Counted from the first letter of the stretch, positions 1 through 8,784 are shown. The stretch is DNA of 64,000 nt from Bradyrhizobium guangxiense (GCF_004114915.1 NZ_CP022219.1:1704501-1768500), one strand, 5' to 3'. Translations and numbers: made by a program. Notes: generated by a model from the letters alone, not told the origin.

Positions 1-2
1 CG

Positions 3-806
3 GACCAGTGGACGCTGGGCTATCAGAAGTATTGCTCCGAGAGCGGGATGGAATTGACCGGCTCCTGCCAGCTTCATCGCTCGGAAGTCCTTGGCGTCAG
101 GGGCTCGCTTGGTGAAGCCTTGTCGCGCATTCAGGATTCGTTGGCACGGCTGACCAGCGATGCACCATGGGCGATCGGCGATGCCAATCGCGTGCTGGCT
201 GATGTCCAGGCTGCGATCGGCAATGACGACGCCGCGCTCGAAGCCTACGAAAAGGCCTATGCCCTCGGCTGGTGCCCGGAGCCCGGCCGCGCCATGCTCT
301 TGCTGGAACGTGGCGAGGCAGAAGCGGCCTACACCAGTCTCGAACGCAGCTTGATCGGAAAGACCTGGTGGACCTTGCAGCGGCGAGGAATATTGTTCGC
401 GCATCTGGCGCTCGCCGCCGCGCATACAGGCCGTCATGAACAGGCCCGGGAGCTGATCGAAGAGCTTTCCGGAAGTCCGGACCGCTGGCCGATGCCGTCG
501 ATCCGGGCATTGACGAACGAAGCGCAATCGGTTCTTGCCGATGCGCGCGACGATTACGACTCTGCCCTGCGGCATCTGCACCTGGCCCGGCAACTGTGGT
601 CGAGCATCGACGGGCGAGTGCAGGCCGTCAGGCTGAGACTCCGTATCGCGAAGCTGCAATTGGCGCATGATGACGTTCGAGGGGCTTCAGCGGAAATTCA
701 CGCCGCCCAGCTGGTGGCGGGCGAACTGGGCTCGCGGAAGTTCGAGGCTGCCTGTGCGGTCTTGCGGCGCGAGGTCGAGACGCGAACGACGGGACGTGCT
801 GCCTAG
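3..806 (+). CDS. C-terminal part of a TPR-like helical repeat protein (5' end outside window)
   Basis: The reading frame is open from the left edge (first full codon at base 3), so the first Met at 48 is probably internal and the gene starts outside the window. The visible 267 residues are rich in Ala, Leu, Arg and Glu with TPR-like helix pairs such as AALEAYEKAYALGW and AALRHLHLARQLW. The beginning (YCSESGMELTGSCQLHR) resembles, from memory, the TPR-rich C-terminal region of large LuxR- or cyclase-type ATPase regulators. No HTH is visible at the C-terminus, so a regulatory function is only a guess. The protein ends in GRAA followed by TAG. The family assignment is weak; the coding status is good. 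Confidence 0.6.
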   Translation, partial: DQWTLGYQKYCSESGMELTGSCQLHRSEVLGVRGSLGEALSRIQDSLARLTSDAPWAIGDANRVLADVQAAIGNDDAALEAYEKAYALGWCPEPGRAMLLLERGEAEAAYTSLERSLIGKTWWTLQRRGILFAHLALAAAHTGRHEQARELIEELSGSPDRWPMPSIRALTNEAQSVLADARDDYDSALRHLHLARQLWSSIDGRVQAVRLRLRIAKLQLAHDDVRGASAEIHAAQLVAGELGSRKFEAACAVLRREVETRTTGRAA

Positions 807-1008
807 CCGCCGCCCGTGATCGGTGTCCCGCCTGTGCGACGACGCGTGATTGTCTTGTGCGGTCCAACTGGCGCCACCGCGTGCTCTGGCGTTCCGTCCG
901 TTGATATGGATCAAGGCTGCTCCAGCCTTCCGGCTTTCGATGGGTGCGACTGTAATCAGCACCCGTTGCGTTGATGGCGGCGCGACGGCAGCAGCGGAAG
1001 TCCCGACA

Positions 1009-1422
1009 ATGAAAATCAAATTGTCAGCCGTCGCGATGCTCGCGATGATCGCTTCCGAACCGTCGCAAGCCGCAGCGCTCACCGAGGCCGAGGCGACGTT
1101 CCTCGACCAACTCGTCATCGCATCCGTGGTGCTCGAACAGCGATGCGACGGTTACGAGGTCGACGGCAGCGGCAGCGTTCAGCTCGGCGCCCGGCTGCTC
1201 GGCAGCCCCGATGCCGCCATGGCCATGATCGACGCCTATGCCGCGGCCATCAAGGCCCGCGACGGCGAGAGCTACGATCCCGGCAAGTTCCGTCCGGAGG
1301 TGGCGGATGCGGCCGCCAGGACATTCAGGCGCGTCCGGACCGACCTGATCAGAAACCCGAACCGGGCCTGTGCCGAATATGGCGAGGCAAGCACAGATCG
1401 CGGGCTCTTGAGACGGTACTGA
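1009..1422 (+). CDS. small secreted hypothetical protein
   Basis: A 137-residue protein of unknown function. The ATG at 1009 was chosen over the upstream in-frame start at 850 because it begins with a typical signal peptide: Lys-containing n-region (MKIK), hydrophobic stretch, then a cleavage-like PSQAAA around residues 18-23. The mature part is acidic to neutral and has two cysteines (in EQRCDG and NRACAEY) that could form a disulphide in the periplasm. No catalytic motif is recognised. It stands alone, about 200 bases after the preceding gene and 390 bases before the dehydratase gene. Confidence 0.6.
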   Translation: MKIKLSAVAMLAMIASEPSQAAALTEAEATFLDQLVIASVVLEQRCDGYEVDGSGSVQLGARLLGSPDAAMAMIDAYAAAIKARDGESYDPGKFRPEVADAAARTFRRVRTDLIRNPNRACAEYGEASTDRGLLRRY

Positions 1423-1537
1423 GCGGTCTGTTGCGCGTCTTGGCTTGCTGCAGCGCGACTGGTCTACGCGGTAGGTGGCCTCTGCAAGGACGATGAGAGT
1501 TGAGCTCACGGAGAGTTCCCGGCGGTCTGCGCGCACG

Positions 1538-1673
1538 CCTCGTCCTTCAAGACGACCGCTTCGCGGTCTCCTCAGGATGAGGCTAAGCTGCATCGCAGCT
1601 CGTCGCAACTTACTGCCGTGCACTCGGTCCTCATCCTGAGGAGCCCGCCTAAGGCGGGCATCTCGAAGGATGG
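1538..1673. repeat. nested inverted repeat (cruciform-type intergenic element)
   Basis: Two arms, roughly 1538-1582 and 1628-1673, are inverted copies. Both carry a CTCCTCAGGATGAGG-type segment and a (C)GTCCTTC(A/G)AGA-type outer segment. Each arm also contains its own small hairpin: GACCGC-ttc-GCGGTC in the left arm and GCCCGCCT-a-AGGCGGGC in the right arm. The two small hairpins differ in sequence but keep pairing, so structure seems preserved. I recall similar elements scattered between genes in Bradyrhizobium genomes; copy number cannot be checked here. Confidence 0.75.
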
Positions 1674-1759
1674 CTGCAGGAAATAAACGCTTAACGCGAT
1701 GGCGCGCGGCTCAAGCGGGACGGGGCGAAGCTAACGCCGGACGCTATCGACTGATCTTA

Positions 1760-1787
1760 TTGACAATCGAGGGGCAGGTTGTACCAC
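1760..1787 (+). promoter_or_regulatory. candidate sigma70-type promoter of the dehydratase gene
   Basis: A perfect TTGACA at 1760-1765, a 16-base spacer and TACCAC at 1782-1787 as a poor -10. A start near 1794 would leave about 15 bases before the ATG at 1809, just enough for the AGGGAG Shine-Dalgarno at about 1798-1803. This argues against the upstream in-frame start at 1779. Confidence 0.4.
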
Positions 1788-1808
1788 AATGAGAGCTTAG
1801 GGAGCAGC

Positions 1809-3524
1809 ATGATGACGAGTGGTTTGCGCAAGGGTCTGACGAGCTATGGCGATGCCGGCTTCTCGCTGTTCCTGCGCAAGGCGTTCATCAAGGCCATGGG
1901 CTATTCCGACGACGCGCTGGAGCGCCCGATCGTCGGCATCACCAACACCTATAGCGACTACAATCCCTGCCACGGCAACGTCCCGCAGATCATCGAAGCC
2001 GCCAAGCGCGGCGTGATGCTGTCGGGCGCGATGCCGTTCGTGTTCCCGACCATCTCGATCGCCGAGAGCTTTGCGCATCCGACCTCGATGTACCTGCGCA
2101 ATCTGATGGCGATGGACACCGAGGAGATGATCCGGGCCCAGCCGATGGATGCGGTGATCGTGATCGGCGGCTGCGACAAGACTTTGCCGGCGCAGGTGAT
2201 GGCCGCGATCAGCGCCGATCTGCCGACCGTGGTCATTCCGGTCGGTCCCATGGTGGTCGGTCATCACAAAGGCGAGGTGTTAGGGGCCTGCACCGACTGC
2301 CGCCGTCTCTGGGCGAAATATCGCGCCGGCGACATGGACGATGCCGAGATCGAAGCGGTGAACGGACGCCTCGCGCCGTCGGTGGGCACCTGCATGGTGA
2401 TGGGCACGGCCTCGACCATGGCTTGCATGATCGAAGCCATGGGCCTGTCGCTGCCGATGAGCGCGACGATCCCGGCGCCCCATGCCGAGCGCTTTCGTCT
2501 TGCCGAGGCCAGCGGCAAGGTTGCCGCCGAGATGGCCAAGACCAAGGGGCCGAAGCCCAGCGATCTGCTGACGCCGGCGTCTTTCAAGAATGCGCAGGTC
2601 GTGCTCCAGGCCATCGGCGGCTCGACCAACGGCCTGATCCATCTGACCGCGATGGCGCATCGCTCGCCGCACCGGCTCGATCTCGGCGCGTTCGACCAGA
2701 TCGGCCGCGAAGTGCCGGTGCTGGTCGATCTCAAGCCGTCCGGCGAGCATTACATGGAGCACTTCCATCACGCTGGTGGCGTGCCGAAGCTCTTGGCGCA
2801 GCTCGGCGATCTCATCGATCTCGACGCCAGGACGATCAGCGGCCAGACGCTGCGTGAGATCGCGGCGAATGCCGAGGACGTGCCCGGCCAGGACGCCATC
2901 CGTCCGCGCGACAATCCGATCAAGAAGGAGGGCGGTCTCGCCATCCTGCACGGCAATCTCGCGCCGCGCGGCGCGGTCATCAAGCAATCCGCCGCAAGCC
3001 CGAAGCTGCTCAAGCACACCGGGCGCGCGGTCGTGTTCGAATCCGTCGAGGACATGACGCTGCGGGTCGACGATCCCGATCTCGACGTGAATTCCGACGA
3101 CGTGCTGGTGCTGCGCAATGCCGGCCCGAAGGGCGCGCCGGGCATGCCCGAGGCGGGCTATCTGCCGATCCCCAAGAAGCTTGCGCGCGGCGGCACCAAG
3201 GACATGGTGCGCATTTCCGATGCGCGCATGAGTGGCACCGCGTTCGGCACCATCGTGCTGCACATCACCCCGGAATCGGCCGTCGGCGGACCGCTGGCGC
3301 TGGTGATGAATGGCGACATGATCAGCCTCGATGTAGCCAAGCGCAGCATCGAGCTTTTGGTCGATCCGGCCGAGCTCGAACGGCGCCGTGCCGCACTGAA
3401 GCCGGCCGCCGCGCAGGAAGAAGCACGGCGCGGCTACGCCTGGCTGTTCAACGAGACCATCATGCAGGCCGACGAGGGCTGCGACTTCGATTTCATGCAG
3501 AGGACTGGCCCCGTGAAGGGCTGA
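1809..3524 (+). CDS. IlvD/Edd family dehydratase (dihydroxy-acid or sugar-acid dehydratase)
   Basis: A 571-residue dehydratase of the IlvD/Edd family, which removes water from 2,3-dihydroxy acids to give 2-keto acids using an Fe-S cluster. Three cluster-type cysteines are visible: C54 in YNPCHG, C122 in GGCDKTLP and C195 in SVGTCMVMG. Length and layout match full-length members. The start MMTSG follows AGGGAG by 5-6 bases. A sugar-acid role (arabinonate/xylonate-type) is possible because two PfkB sugar kinases lie a few kb away, but isoleucine/valine biosynthesis (ilvD) cannot be excluded from sequence alone. It runs convergently towards the crotonase gene with 12 bases between the stop codons. 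Confidence 0.85.
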   Translation: MMTSGLRKGLTSYGDAGFSLFLRKAFIKAMGYSDDALERPIVGITNTYSDYNPCHGNVPQIIEAAKRGVMLSGAMPFVFPTISIAESFAHPTSMYLRNLMAMDTEEMIRAQPMDAVIVIGGCDKTLPAQVMAAISADLPTVVIPVGPMVVGHHKGEVLGACTDCRRLWAKYRAGDMDDAEIEAVNGRLAPSVGTCMVMGTASTMACMIEAMGLSLPMSATIPAPHAERFRLAEASGKVAAEMAKTKGPKPSDLLTPASFKNAQVVLQAIGGSTNGLIHLTAMAHRSPHRLDLGAFDQIGREVPVLVDLKPSGEHYMEHFHHAGGVPKLLAQLGDLIDLDARTISGQTLREIAANAEDVPGQDAIRPRDNPIKKEGGLAILHGNLAPRGAVIKQSAASPKLLKHTGRAVVFESVEDMTLRVDDPDLDVNSDDVLVLRNAGPKGAPGMPEAGYLPIPKKLARGGTKDMVRISDARMSGTAFGTIVLHITPESAVGGPLALVMNGDMISLDVAKRSIELLVDPAELERRRAALKPAAAQEEARRGYAWLFNETIMQADEGCDFDFMQRTGPVKG

Positions 3525-3536
3525 TCGCGCCAGGCG

Positions 3537-4331
3537 CTACTTGCCCTTGCTCGTGAACTTCTTCACGGCAACGCGGAATTCCTCCGTGTTCATCGCCATG
3601 ATGATCTTGTGCTCCTCGGCGTCGAGCTGCTGCTTCACCGGCGTGGTGGCGGCCTGATAGACCAGCTGCTTGGTGCCGGCGATGGCGGCCGGCGGGTTCT
3701 GCGCGAGACGCTCGGCGAGCTTTCGCGTGGCCGCCTTCAATTCCGCGGCGGGCACGATCTTCGCGACCAGGCCCCATTCATAGGCCTGCTGCGCGGTAAA
3801 ATTGTTCTCCGACAGGAAGATCTGCAGCGCCCGGCGGGAGCCGACCGTGCCGACGATGCCGACGGTCGAGCCCCCGTCGGGCGACACGCCGATCTTGGCG
3901 TAGGCCGGCGTGAACTTGGCGTCGTCGGCGGCGATGCAGAGATCGGTGACGAAGGCGAGGCCCATGCCGGCGCCAGCCGCCGAGCCGTGCACGCTCGACA
4001 ACGAGATCTTCGGCATGCGCCGGATGATCTCGATGAAGGCATGATAGTGCTTCAAGAGCTCGCCGACGACCGGCGTCACCGTGCCCGCCTCCGCGGCCGC
4101 CCCGATCGTCTGCAGATCGCCGCCGGCCGAGAATGCGCGGCCTTCGCCTTCGAGGACCACGACGCGGACTGCGTCATCGCCTTCGATCGTGGCCGCGAGC
4201 TGCTCGAGCTTCTGCGCGATGGCGAGGTTGATCGAGTTGAAGGCGGCGGGGCGGTTGAGCGTGATGGTCGCGATCGGGCCGTCGATCCGCAGCAGGGCGG
4301 GATCATCGGGCTGGGAGACGGGAGCTGGCAT
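3537..4331 (-). CDS. enoyl-CoA hydratase/isomerase (crotonase) family protein
   Basis: A 264-residue crotonase-fold protein. The oxyanion-hole motifs are clear (RAFSAGGDL around residue 67 and HGSAAGAGMGLA around residue 117). The segment AKIGVSPDGGST places Asp where hydratases usually carry the second catalytic Glu. That is the pattern of PaaG-like and delta3-delta2 isomerases, so an isomerase is more likely than a classic hydratase. The ATG at 4331 was preferred to the in-frame start at 4394 because MPAPVSQ leads directly into the conserved ITLNRP region and a GGGGA lies a few bases upstream. Its substrate is unknown. Confidence 0.8.
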   Translation of the reverse strand: MPAPVSQPDDPALLRIDGPIATITLNRPAAFNSINLAIAQKLEQLAATIEGDDAVRVVVLEGEGRAFSAGGDLQTIGAAAEAGTVTPVVGELLKHYHAFIEIIRRMPKISLSSVHGSAAGAGMGLAFVTDLCIAADDAKFTPAYAKIGVSPDGGSTVGIVGTVGSRRALQIFLSENNFTAQQAYEWGLVAKIVPAAELKAATRKLAERLAQNPPAAIAGTKQLVYQAATTPVKQQLDAEEHKIIMAMNTEEFRVAVKKFTSKGK

Positions 4332-4521
4332 CTGGAATATCCCCGGCGTGAGGTCGTCAGCAGCGACTAAATCGCAGAAGCGCGGGGGAGACAATCCCCG
4401 CGGTGCACCCTTGCACTGGACGGAACGATAGGCTCAAATGGACGCGCCTTCGCCAAGGGACGGACACGAGCGCCGGCTCCTCGTAAGGTCAGCAACCAAA
4501 ATCAGCGAGAGAGGAGGCGGC

Positions 4522-4563
4522 ATGGGTCACGCTCGTGTCTTCCGGAAATGGGCTGTCCAATGA
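4522..4563 (+). CDS. 13-codon upstream ORF overlapping the reductase start (putative leader/coupling ORF)
   Basis: The sequence GAGGAGG at 4511-4517, followed four bases later by ATG at 4522, opens a short frame encoding MGHARVFRKWAVQ. Its TGA (4561-4563) overlaps the reductase ATG at 4560 as ATGA. This is the strongest ribosome-binding site in the area, while the reductase ATG has none of comparable strength. The arrangement suggests translational coupling. The peptide itself need not have a function. The call is an inference from site geometry only. Confidence 0.45.
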   Translation: MGHARVFRKWAVQ

Positions 4564-5780
4564 GCGAGGGTCCGGTCATCATCGTCGGTGCCGGCCATGG
4601 CGGCTATCAGGTCGCGGCGTCGCTGCGCCAGGCGGGCTTTTCGCAGCGCGTCTGCCTGATCAACGACGAGGCGCATCTGCCCTATCAGCGGCCGCCGCTG
4701 TCCAAGGCCTATATCAAGGGCTCCGCCGGTCCCGAGAGCCTGATGTTCCGGCCTGAAAAATTCTACCAGGATCAGAAGATCGAGCTGATCGCGGGCCGCG
4801 CGGTGTCGATCGACCGCGCCGGGCGCAAGCTGCATCTCGCCTCGGGCGAGACGCTTGCCTACGGCCATCTCGTGCTGGCGACCGGGGCGCGCAACCGGCT
4901 GCTCGATCTGCCCAACGCCAACCTGGCGGACGTGAAATATTTGCGCATCCTCGACGAGAGCGAGGCGCTGCGCGCGATCATGCCGTCGAAGACGCGCGCT
5001 GTGATCATCGGCGCCGGCTTCATCGGGCTCGAGTTTGCCGCGACCGCCCGGATCAAGGGCCTCGAGGTCGACGTGCTCGAGCTTGCCCCGCGCGTGATGG
5101 CGCGTGCGGTGACGGCGGAGGTCTCCGAATATTTCCAGGCGCGGCATCGCGAGGCCGGCATCCGCATCCATCTCGGCGTGCAGGCGACCTCGATCGAGGC
5201 CGAGGGCGGCAAGGTCACCGGCGTGTCCCTGAGCGACGGACGGCATCTGCCCGCCGACCTCGTCGTGGTCGGCGTCGGCGTGCTGCCGAACATCGAACTC
5301 GCGGCGCAGGCGGGGTTGCCGGTCGCCGCTGGCATCATCGTCGACGAATATCTTGCGACCGCTGACCCCGACATCTCCGCCATCGGCGATTGCGCGCTGT
5401 TCGCCAGTCCACGCTTCGGCGGATCGTTGCGGCTGGAATCGGTGCAGAACGCCACCGATCACGCCCGCTGCCTCGCGGCGCGGCTGACCGGCGACAAGAA
5501 GCCTTACGACGGCCATCCCTGGTTCTGGAGCGACCAGGGCGACGACAAGCTCCAGATCGCGGGGCTGACGACCGGCTACGACCGCGTCGTGCTGCGCGGC
5601 GATCCCGCCAAGAAGGCGTTTTCGGCGTTCTGCTACCAGGGTGAGAAGCTGCTCGGCATCGAGTCCATCAACCGCGCCGGCGATCACATGTTCGGCCGTC
5701 GCCTGCAGGCCATGGACCGCTCGATCACGCCGGAGCAGGCCGCGGACGAGAGCTTCGACCTGAAGAGCGCGTTGGCGTGA
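4560..5780 (+). CDS. FAD-dependent NAD(P)H:ferredoxin reductase-type oxidoreductase
   Basis: A 406-residue pyridine nucleotide-disulphide-type flavoprotein of the putidaredoxin/rhodocoxin reductase group, which passes electrons from NAD(P)H to a ferredoxin. The first GxGxxG nucleotide-binding motif is at the N-terminus (VIIVGAGHGG), a second is mid-protein (AVIIGAGFIGLEF, NADH-binding), and AIGDCALF is the C-terminal FAD-contact motif. LPYQRPPLSKAY near residue 40 is typical of the group. An alternative in-frame ATG lies at 4548. A possible client is one of the P450s in the window, although none is adjacent and no ferredoxin gene is seen nearby. The stop touches the convergent kinase stop with no gap. 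Confidence 0.85.
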   Translation: MSEGPVIIVGAGHGGYQVAASLRQAGFSQRVCLINDEAHLPYQRPPLSKAYIKGSAGPESLMFRPEKFYQDQKIELIAGRAVSIDRAGRKLHLASGETLAYGHLVLATGARNRLLDLPNANLADVKYLRILDESEALRAIMPSKTRAVIIGAGFIGLEFAATARIKGLEVDVLELAPRVMARAVTAEVSEYFQARHREAGIRIHLGVQATSIEAEGGKVTGVSLSDGRHLPADLVVVGVGVLPNIELAAQAGLPVAAGIIVDEYLATADPDISAIGDCALFASPRFGGSLRLESVQNATDHARCLAARLTGDKKPYDGHPWFWSDQGDDKLQIAGLTTGYDRVVLRGDPAKKAFSAFCYQGEKLLGIESINRAGDHMFGRRLQAMDRSITPEQAADESFDLKSALA

Positions 5781-6698
5781 TCAACCCGCGCCGAGCACGG
5801 CCTTAACCTCCGCGGCCGTCGGCATCGACGGCCCGGCACCCATGCGCTGCACGCTGATCGAGGCGGCGGCGTTGGCGAAGGCGAGGGCGGCGCGCAAGGG
5901 CGCCCCGTCGGCGAGTTGCGCGGCGAGCGCGCCGACAAAGCAGTCGCCCGCGCCTGTCGTGTCGATCGCTTTCACCGTGCGCCCCTGCACCGCAATCTCC
6001 TCGCGGCCCGCGAGCGCGAGCACGCCGCGCTTGCCGAGCGTGACGCAGATGGTCTGGTCGTGGCGCGCCTGGAGCTGTCGCGCCACGTCGATGATCTCCG
6101 CGGCCTCGTCACCGTCCGAGACCTCGGCGCCGGCGAGGAAGCCGAGCTCGGTCTCGTTCAGCACGAGGATGTCGACGAGCGCCAGCAGTTCATCGGACAT
6201 CTTTTGCGCCGGCGCCGGGTTGAGCAGCGTCGTGGCTCCGGCGGCACGGCCGCGCCGGAAGAACGCGGCGATGGCCGGCAGCGGAATCTCGAACTGGCTG
6301 ACCGCGACGTCGCCCGCCAGCAGCGGCACGATCTCGACGTCGTCGGCGCCGACCAGCCCGTTCGCCCCGGGAATGACGACGATGGTGTTGTCGGCTTCCG
6401 CCACCGTGATGATGGCGGTGCCGGTGTGTGCCTCGGCCATCTCCTGGACATAGCCGAGATCGATGCCCTGGTCGCCGAGGAACGTCCTCAGCTCGGCCCC
6501 GAACGAATCCGTCCCCAGCCGCCCGATCAGCGTGGTCCGCGCGCCAAGCCGTGACGCCGCCACCGCCTGGTTCGCGCCCTTGCCACCCGGAAAATACAGC
6601 CCCTGCCGACCCGCGACGGTCTCGCCGATGCGTGGATGGCGATCGGCCGTCGCCACCACATCCATGTTGATGCTGCCGGCGACGAAGACGCGCCCCAT
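5781..6698 (-). CDS. ribokinase-like PfkB family carbohydrate kinase
   Basis: A 305-residue PfkB kinase that phosphorylates a sugar or nucleoside with ATP. Signatures: GSINMDVV at the N-terminus, FPGGKGANQAVA (PfkB signature 1) near residue 38 and DTTGAGDCFVGAL (signature 2 with the catalytic Asp) near residue 245. These match ribokinase best. The ATG at 6698 is preferred to 6710 because GAGG sits six bases before it. It is the second gene of a two-kinase operon; 18 bases separate it from the upstream kinase. Confidence 0.85.
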   Translation of the reverse strand: MGRVFVAGSINMDVVATADRHPRIGETVAGRQGLYFPGGKGANQAVAASRLGARTTLIGRLGTDSFGAELRTFLGDQGIDLGYVQEMAEAHTGTAIITVAEADNTIVVIPGANGLVGADDVEIVPLLAGDVAVSQFEIPLPAIAAFFRRGRAAGATTLLNPAPAQKMSDELLALVDILVLNETELGFLAGAEVSDGDEAAEIIDVARQLQARHDQTICVTLGKRGVLALAGREEIAVQGRTVKAIDTTGAGDCFVGALAAQLADGAPLRAALAFANAAASISVQRMGAGPSMPTAAEVKAVLGAG

Positions 6699-6716
6699 AG
6701 GAAACCTCAAGCGAGT

Positions 6717-7610
6717 CTACACCCTGACCTCGAACTCGTGCCTGACCTTGGCGATGTCGACCAGCGTCGGCAATCCGGCCTCGTTGCCGAGACGCTGGAT
6801 CTTGAAGGTGGAGGCGGCGCGGGCGAAGTCGAAATGCTCCCGCCAGCTTTTGCCGGGATGGGCGAGGTAGGAATAGACATAGGCGCCGTGAAAGACGTCG
6901 CCGGCGCCGTTGGTGTCGATCACGCGCTCGCGCGGGATCGGCATCGCCGGCATCACCTGGACCGTTCCCGTCTCGTCGTACCACAACAGGCCCTTCTCGC
7001 CCATGGTGACGCCGCCGATCTTGCAGCCGCGGCTCTTGAGGTAGTCGAGCATTTTCTCCGGCGTCAGATCCATCTGCTCGCACAAGCGCTCGGCGACGAT
7101 AGCGACGTCGATATATTCGAGCAGCTCATGGGTGTTGGTGCGCAGGCCGCCGCCGTCGAGCGAGGTCAGGATGCCGGCCTCGCGGCACACCTTGGCGTAG
7201 TGGATCGCCGCATCCGGCTGGTGGCCGTCGACATGCAGCGCGCGGCAGCCGCCGAGATTGAGCATCGGGAAGGGATGGATGTGCTCGTCGTCCCGGCAGC
7301 GGACGATGGCGCGCTTGCCGTCCTTGGGCATGATGAAGGAGAGCGAGGACTGGTTGACCTTCCGCCCGTGCAGCGAGATCGCGTATTTCGCGCACATGTC
7401 CTGGAACATGCGTCCCAGCCAGTCATTGGCCGCGGTGGCGATGAGATCCGGCACGATGCCGAGCTTGGCGCAGCAGAACGCCGCCGTCACCGCGTTGCCG
7501 CCGAACGAAACGGCGTAGTCCGAGGCGACGTGTTTCTCGTCGCCGGTCGGCACGTGGTCGGTGATGAAGACGACGTCGATATAGGTCTGTCCGATGAAGA
7601 GAGCCTGCAT
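6717..7610 (-). CDS. PfkB family sugar kinase
   Basis: A 297-residue PfkB-fold kinase, more divergent than its neighbour. It keeps the substrate-side SFGGNAVTAA near residue 37 and the catalytic DTNGAGDVFHGAY near residue 240, so it should be active. The substrate is unknown. The ATG at 7610 begins MQALFIGQTYIDVVF, matching the first beta strand; the longer frame from 7649 adds a poorly conserved, charged extension. It is the first gene of a minus-strand pair with the ribokinase-like gene and is divergent from the VOC gene at 7834. Confidence 0.8.
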   Translation of the reverse strand: MQALFIGQTYIDVVFITDHVPTGDEKHVASDYAVSFGGNAVTAAFCCAKLGIVPDLIATAANDWLGRMFQDMCAKYAISLHGRKVNQSSLSFIMPKDGKRAIVRCRDDEHIHPFPMLNLGGCRALHVDGHQPDAAIHYAKVCREAGILTSLDGGGLRTNTHELLEYIDVAIVAERLCEQMDLTPEKMLDYLKSRGCKIGGVTMGEKGLLWYDETGTVQVMPAMPIPRERVIDTNGAGDVFHGAYVYSYLAHPGKSWREHFDFARAASTFKIQRLGNEAGLPTLVDIAKVRHEFEVRV

Positions 7611-7833
7611 TGCTTGTCCGTCATGCGCTTTGTGGTCCCGGCCGGGCACTTACTGTAGCACCGGTTCCGCTTCGGCGGGACGCTGAAATTATTCGCAAAA
7701 CTGCCGCCCGAAGCGCTTGAGGTCAGCATGGCCAGGGAATACGACCATCACCGGGCGATGCCAAGCCCGGACAAACGCCGTGTTTCGGCCCATGGGTTCC
7801 AGGGCAATGACAGGCGCGATCAATGGGGGACAG

Positions 7834-8682
7834 ATGATCACCGGCCTCGATCACGTCGTCGTTCTGGTAAGAGATATCGGGGCGGCCAAGGCGGCCTACC
7901 AGACGCTGCTCGCCCGCGCACCCGCCTGGCAAAATTCGGGCGAGGGCGCCGACCGCGTGCTGTTCACCCTCGCGAACATGACGATCGAGCTGATGGCGCC
8001 GAGCGGCTTCAGCGTCACTGCGGATCGCATGCGGGCCCTGCTCGATGACCAGGAGGGCATGCTCGCCAGCCTGTGCTTTCGTGTCGCAGACGTGAGCAGG
8101 ATGCGCCGGCGGCTGGAGCGGGTGGCCTTGAGCCCCGACCCGGTCGCCGAGGTCGAAAGCAGCGATACGGATACGGGCAACGTGCTGCACTGGAAGCGCA
8201 CGCGAGCCGCCACGGAACTCACGCGTGGCGTGCGCATGTTCTTCCTCGAGCTCGCCGACGAGCGCCCGCTCTCGGTCGCCACCGACATCGCGCCGATCGA
8301 CGCGCTCGACCACGTCGTGGTCACCACCGAGGATTCCGAGCGCGCCGCCGCGCTCTACGGCGCGCGGCTCGGCCTCGATTTGGCGCTCGACCGCTCGCAC
8401 CAGGATTGGGGCCAGCTGTTGTTCTTCCGCTGCGGTGACCTCATCGTCGAGGTGGTGCGCCGGCCGGTCGCCGGCGGCGATCCAATGCATGACCGGCTCT
8501 GGGGCCTGAGCTGGCGGGTCGCCGACATCGATGCCACGCGCGCCCGCCTGATCGCTGCCGGCCTCGACGTCACCGAGGTCCGCAATGGCCGCAAGCCGGG
8601 CACGCGGATCATGACGGTGCGGAGCGGCACCTGCGGTGTCCAGACGGTGTTGCTGGAGCGCTCGCCCAAGCCGGTGGAGTGA
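7834..8682 (+). CDS. VOC (glyoxalase-like) family protein
   Basis: A 282-residue protein with two vicinal-oxygen-chelate modules. Each opens with a similar motif: GLDHVVVLVRDIGAA at the N-terminus and ALDHVVVTTEDSERAA around residue 155. The second module also has LIVEVVRR and DPMHDRLWGLSWRVAD, as in metal-binding VOC enzymes. Such proteins act as glyoxalases, dioxygenases or isomerases, and the substrate cannot be told here. The ATG at 7834, preceded by GGGGGA, was chosen; ATG 7807 is possible. Repeat copy A follows the gene. Confidence 0.7.
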   Translation: MITGLDHVVVLVRDIGAAKAAYQTLLARAPAWQNSGEGADRVLFTLANMTIELMAPSGFSVTADRMRALLDDQEGMLASLCFRVADVSRMRRRLERVALSPDPVAEVESSDTDTGNVLHWKRTRAATELTRGVRMFFLELADERPLSVATDIAPIDALDHVVVTTEDSERAAALYGARLGLDLALDRSHQDWGQLLFFRCGDLIVEVVRRPVAGGDPMHDRLWGLSWRVADIDATRARLIAAGLDVTEVRNGRKPGTRIMTVRSGTCGVQTVLLERSPKPVE

Positions 8683-8686
8683 TTCT

Positions 8687-8784
8687 GTCATTCCGGGCGT
8701 TGCGAAGCGACGAGCCCGGAATCCATTCATCTGCGCCCCGATGGATTCCGGGCTCGCACCCAAGAGGGCGCGCCCCGGAATGAC
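8687..8784. repeat. CATTCCGGG palindromic intergenic repeat, copy A
   Basis: Starts with GTCATTCCGGG and ends with CCCGGAATGAC, so the ends are inverted. Internal segments (GGATTCCGGGCTCG) add further partial palindromes. It fills the gap between the VOC gene and the TetR gene. Related copies are at 9585, 11610, 51201 and 59196. Confidence 0.75.

Larger units (their letters stand above)
1423..1808. other. 386-base intergenic region: nested palindromic repeat plus promoter
   Basis: No convincing gene is seen. The stretch contains a long inverted repeat (1538-1673) and, near its right end, a candidate promoter for the dehydratase gene. The remainder shows nothing I recognise. Confidence 0.6.
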
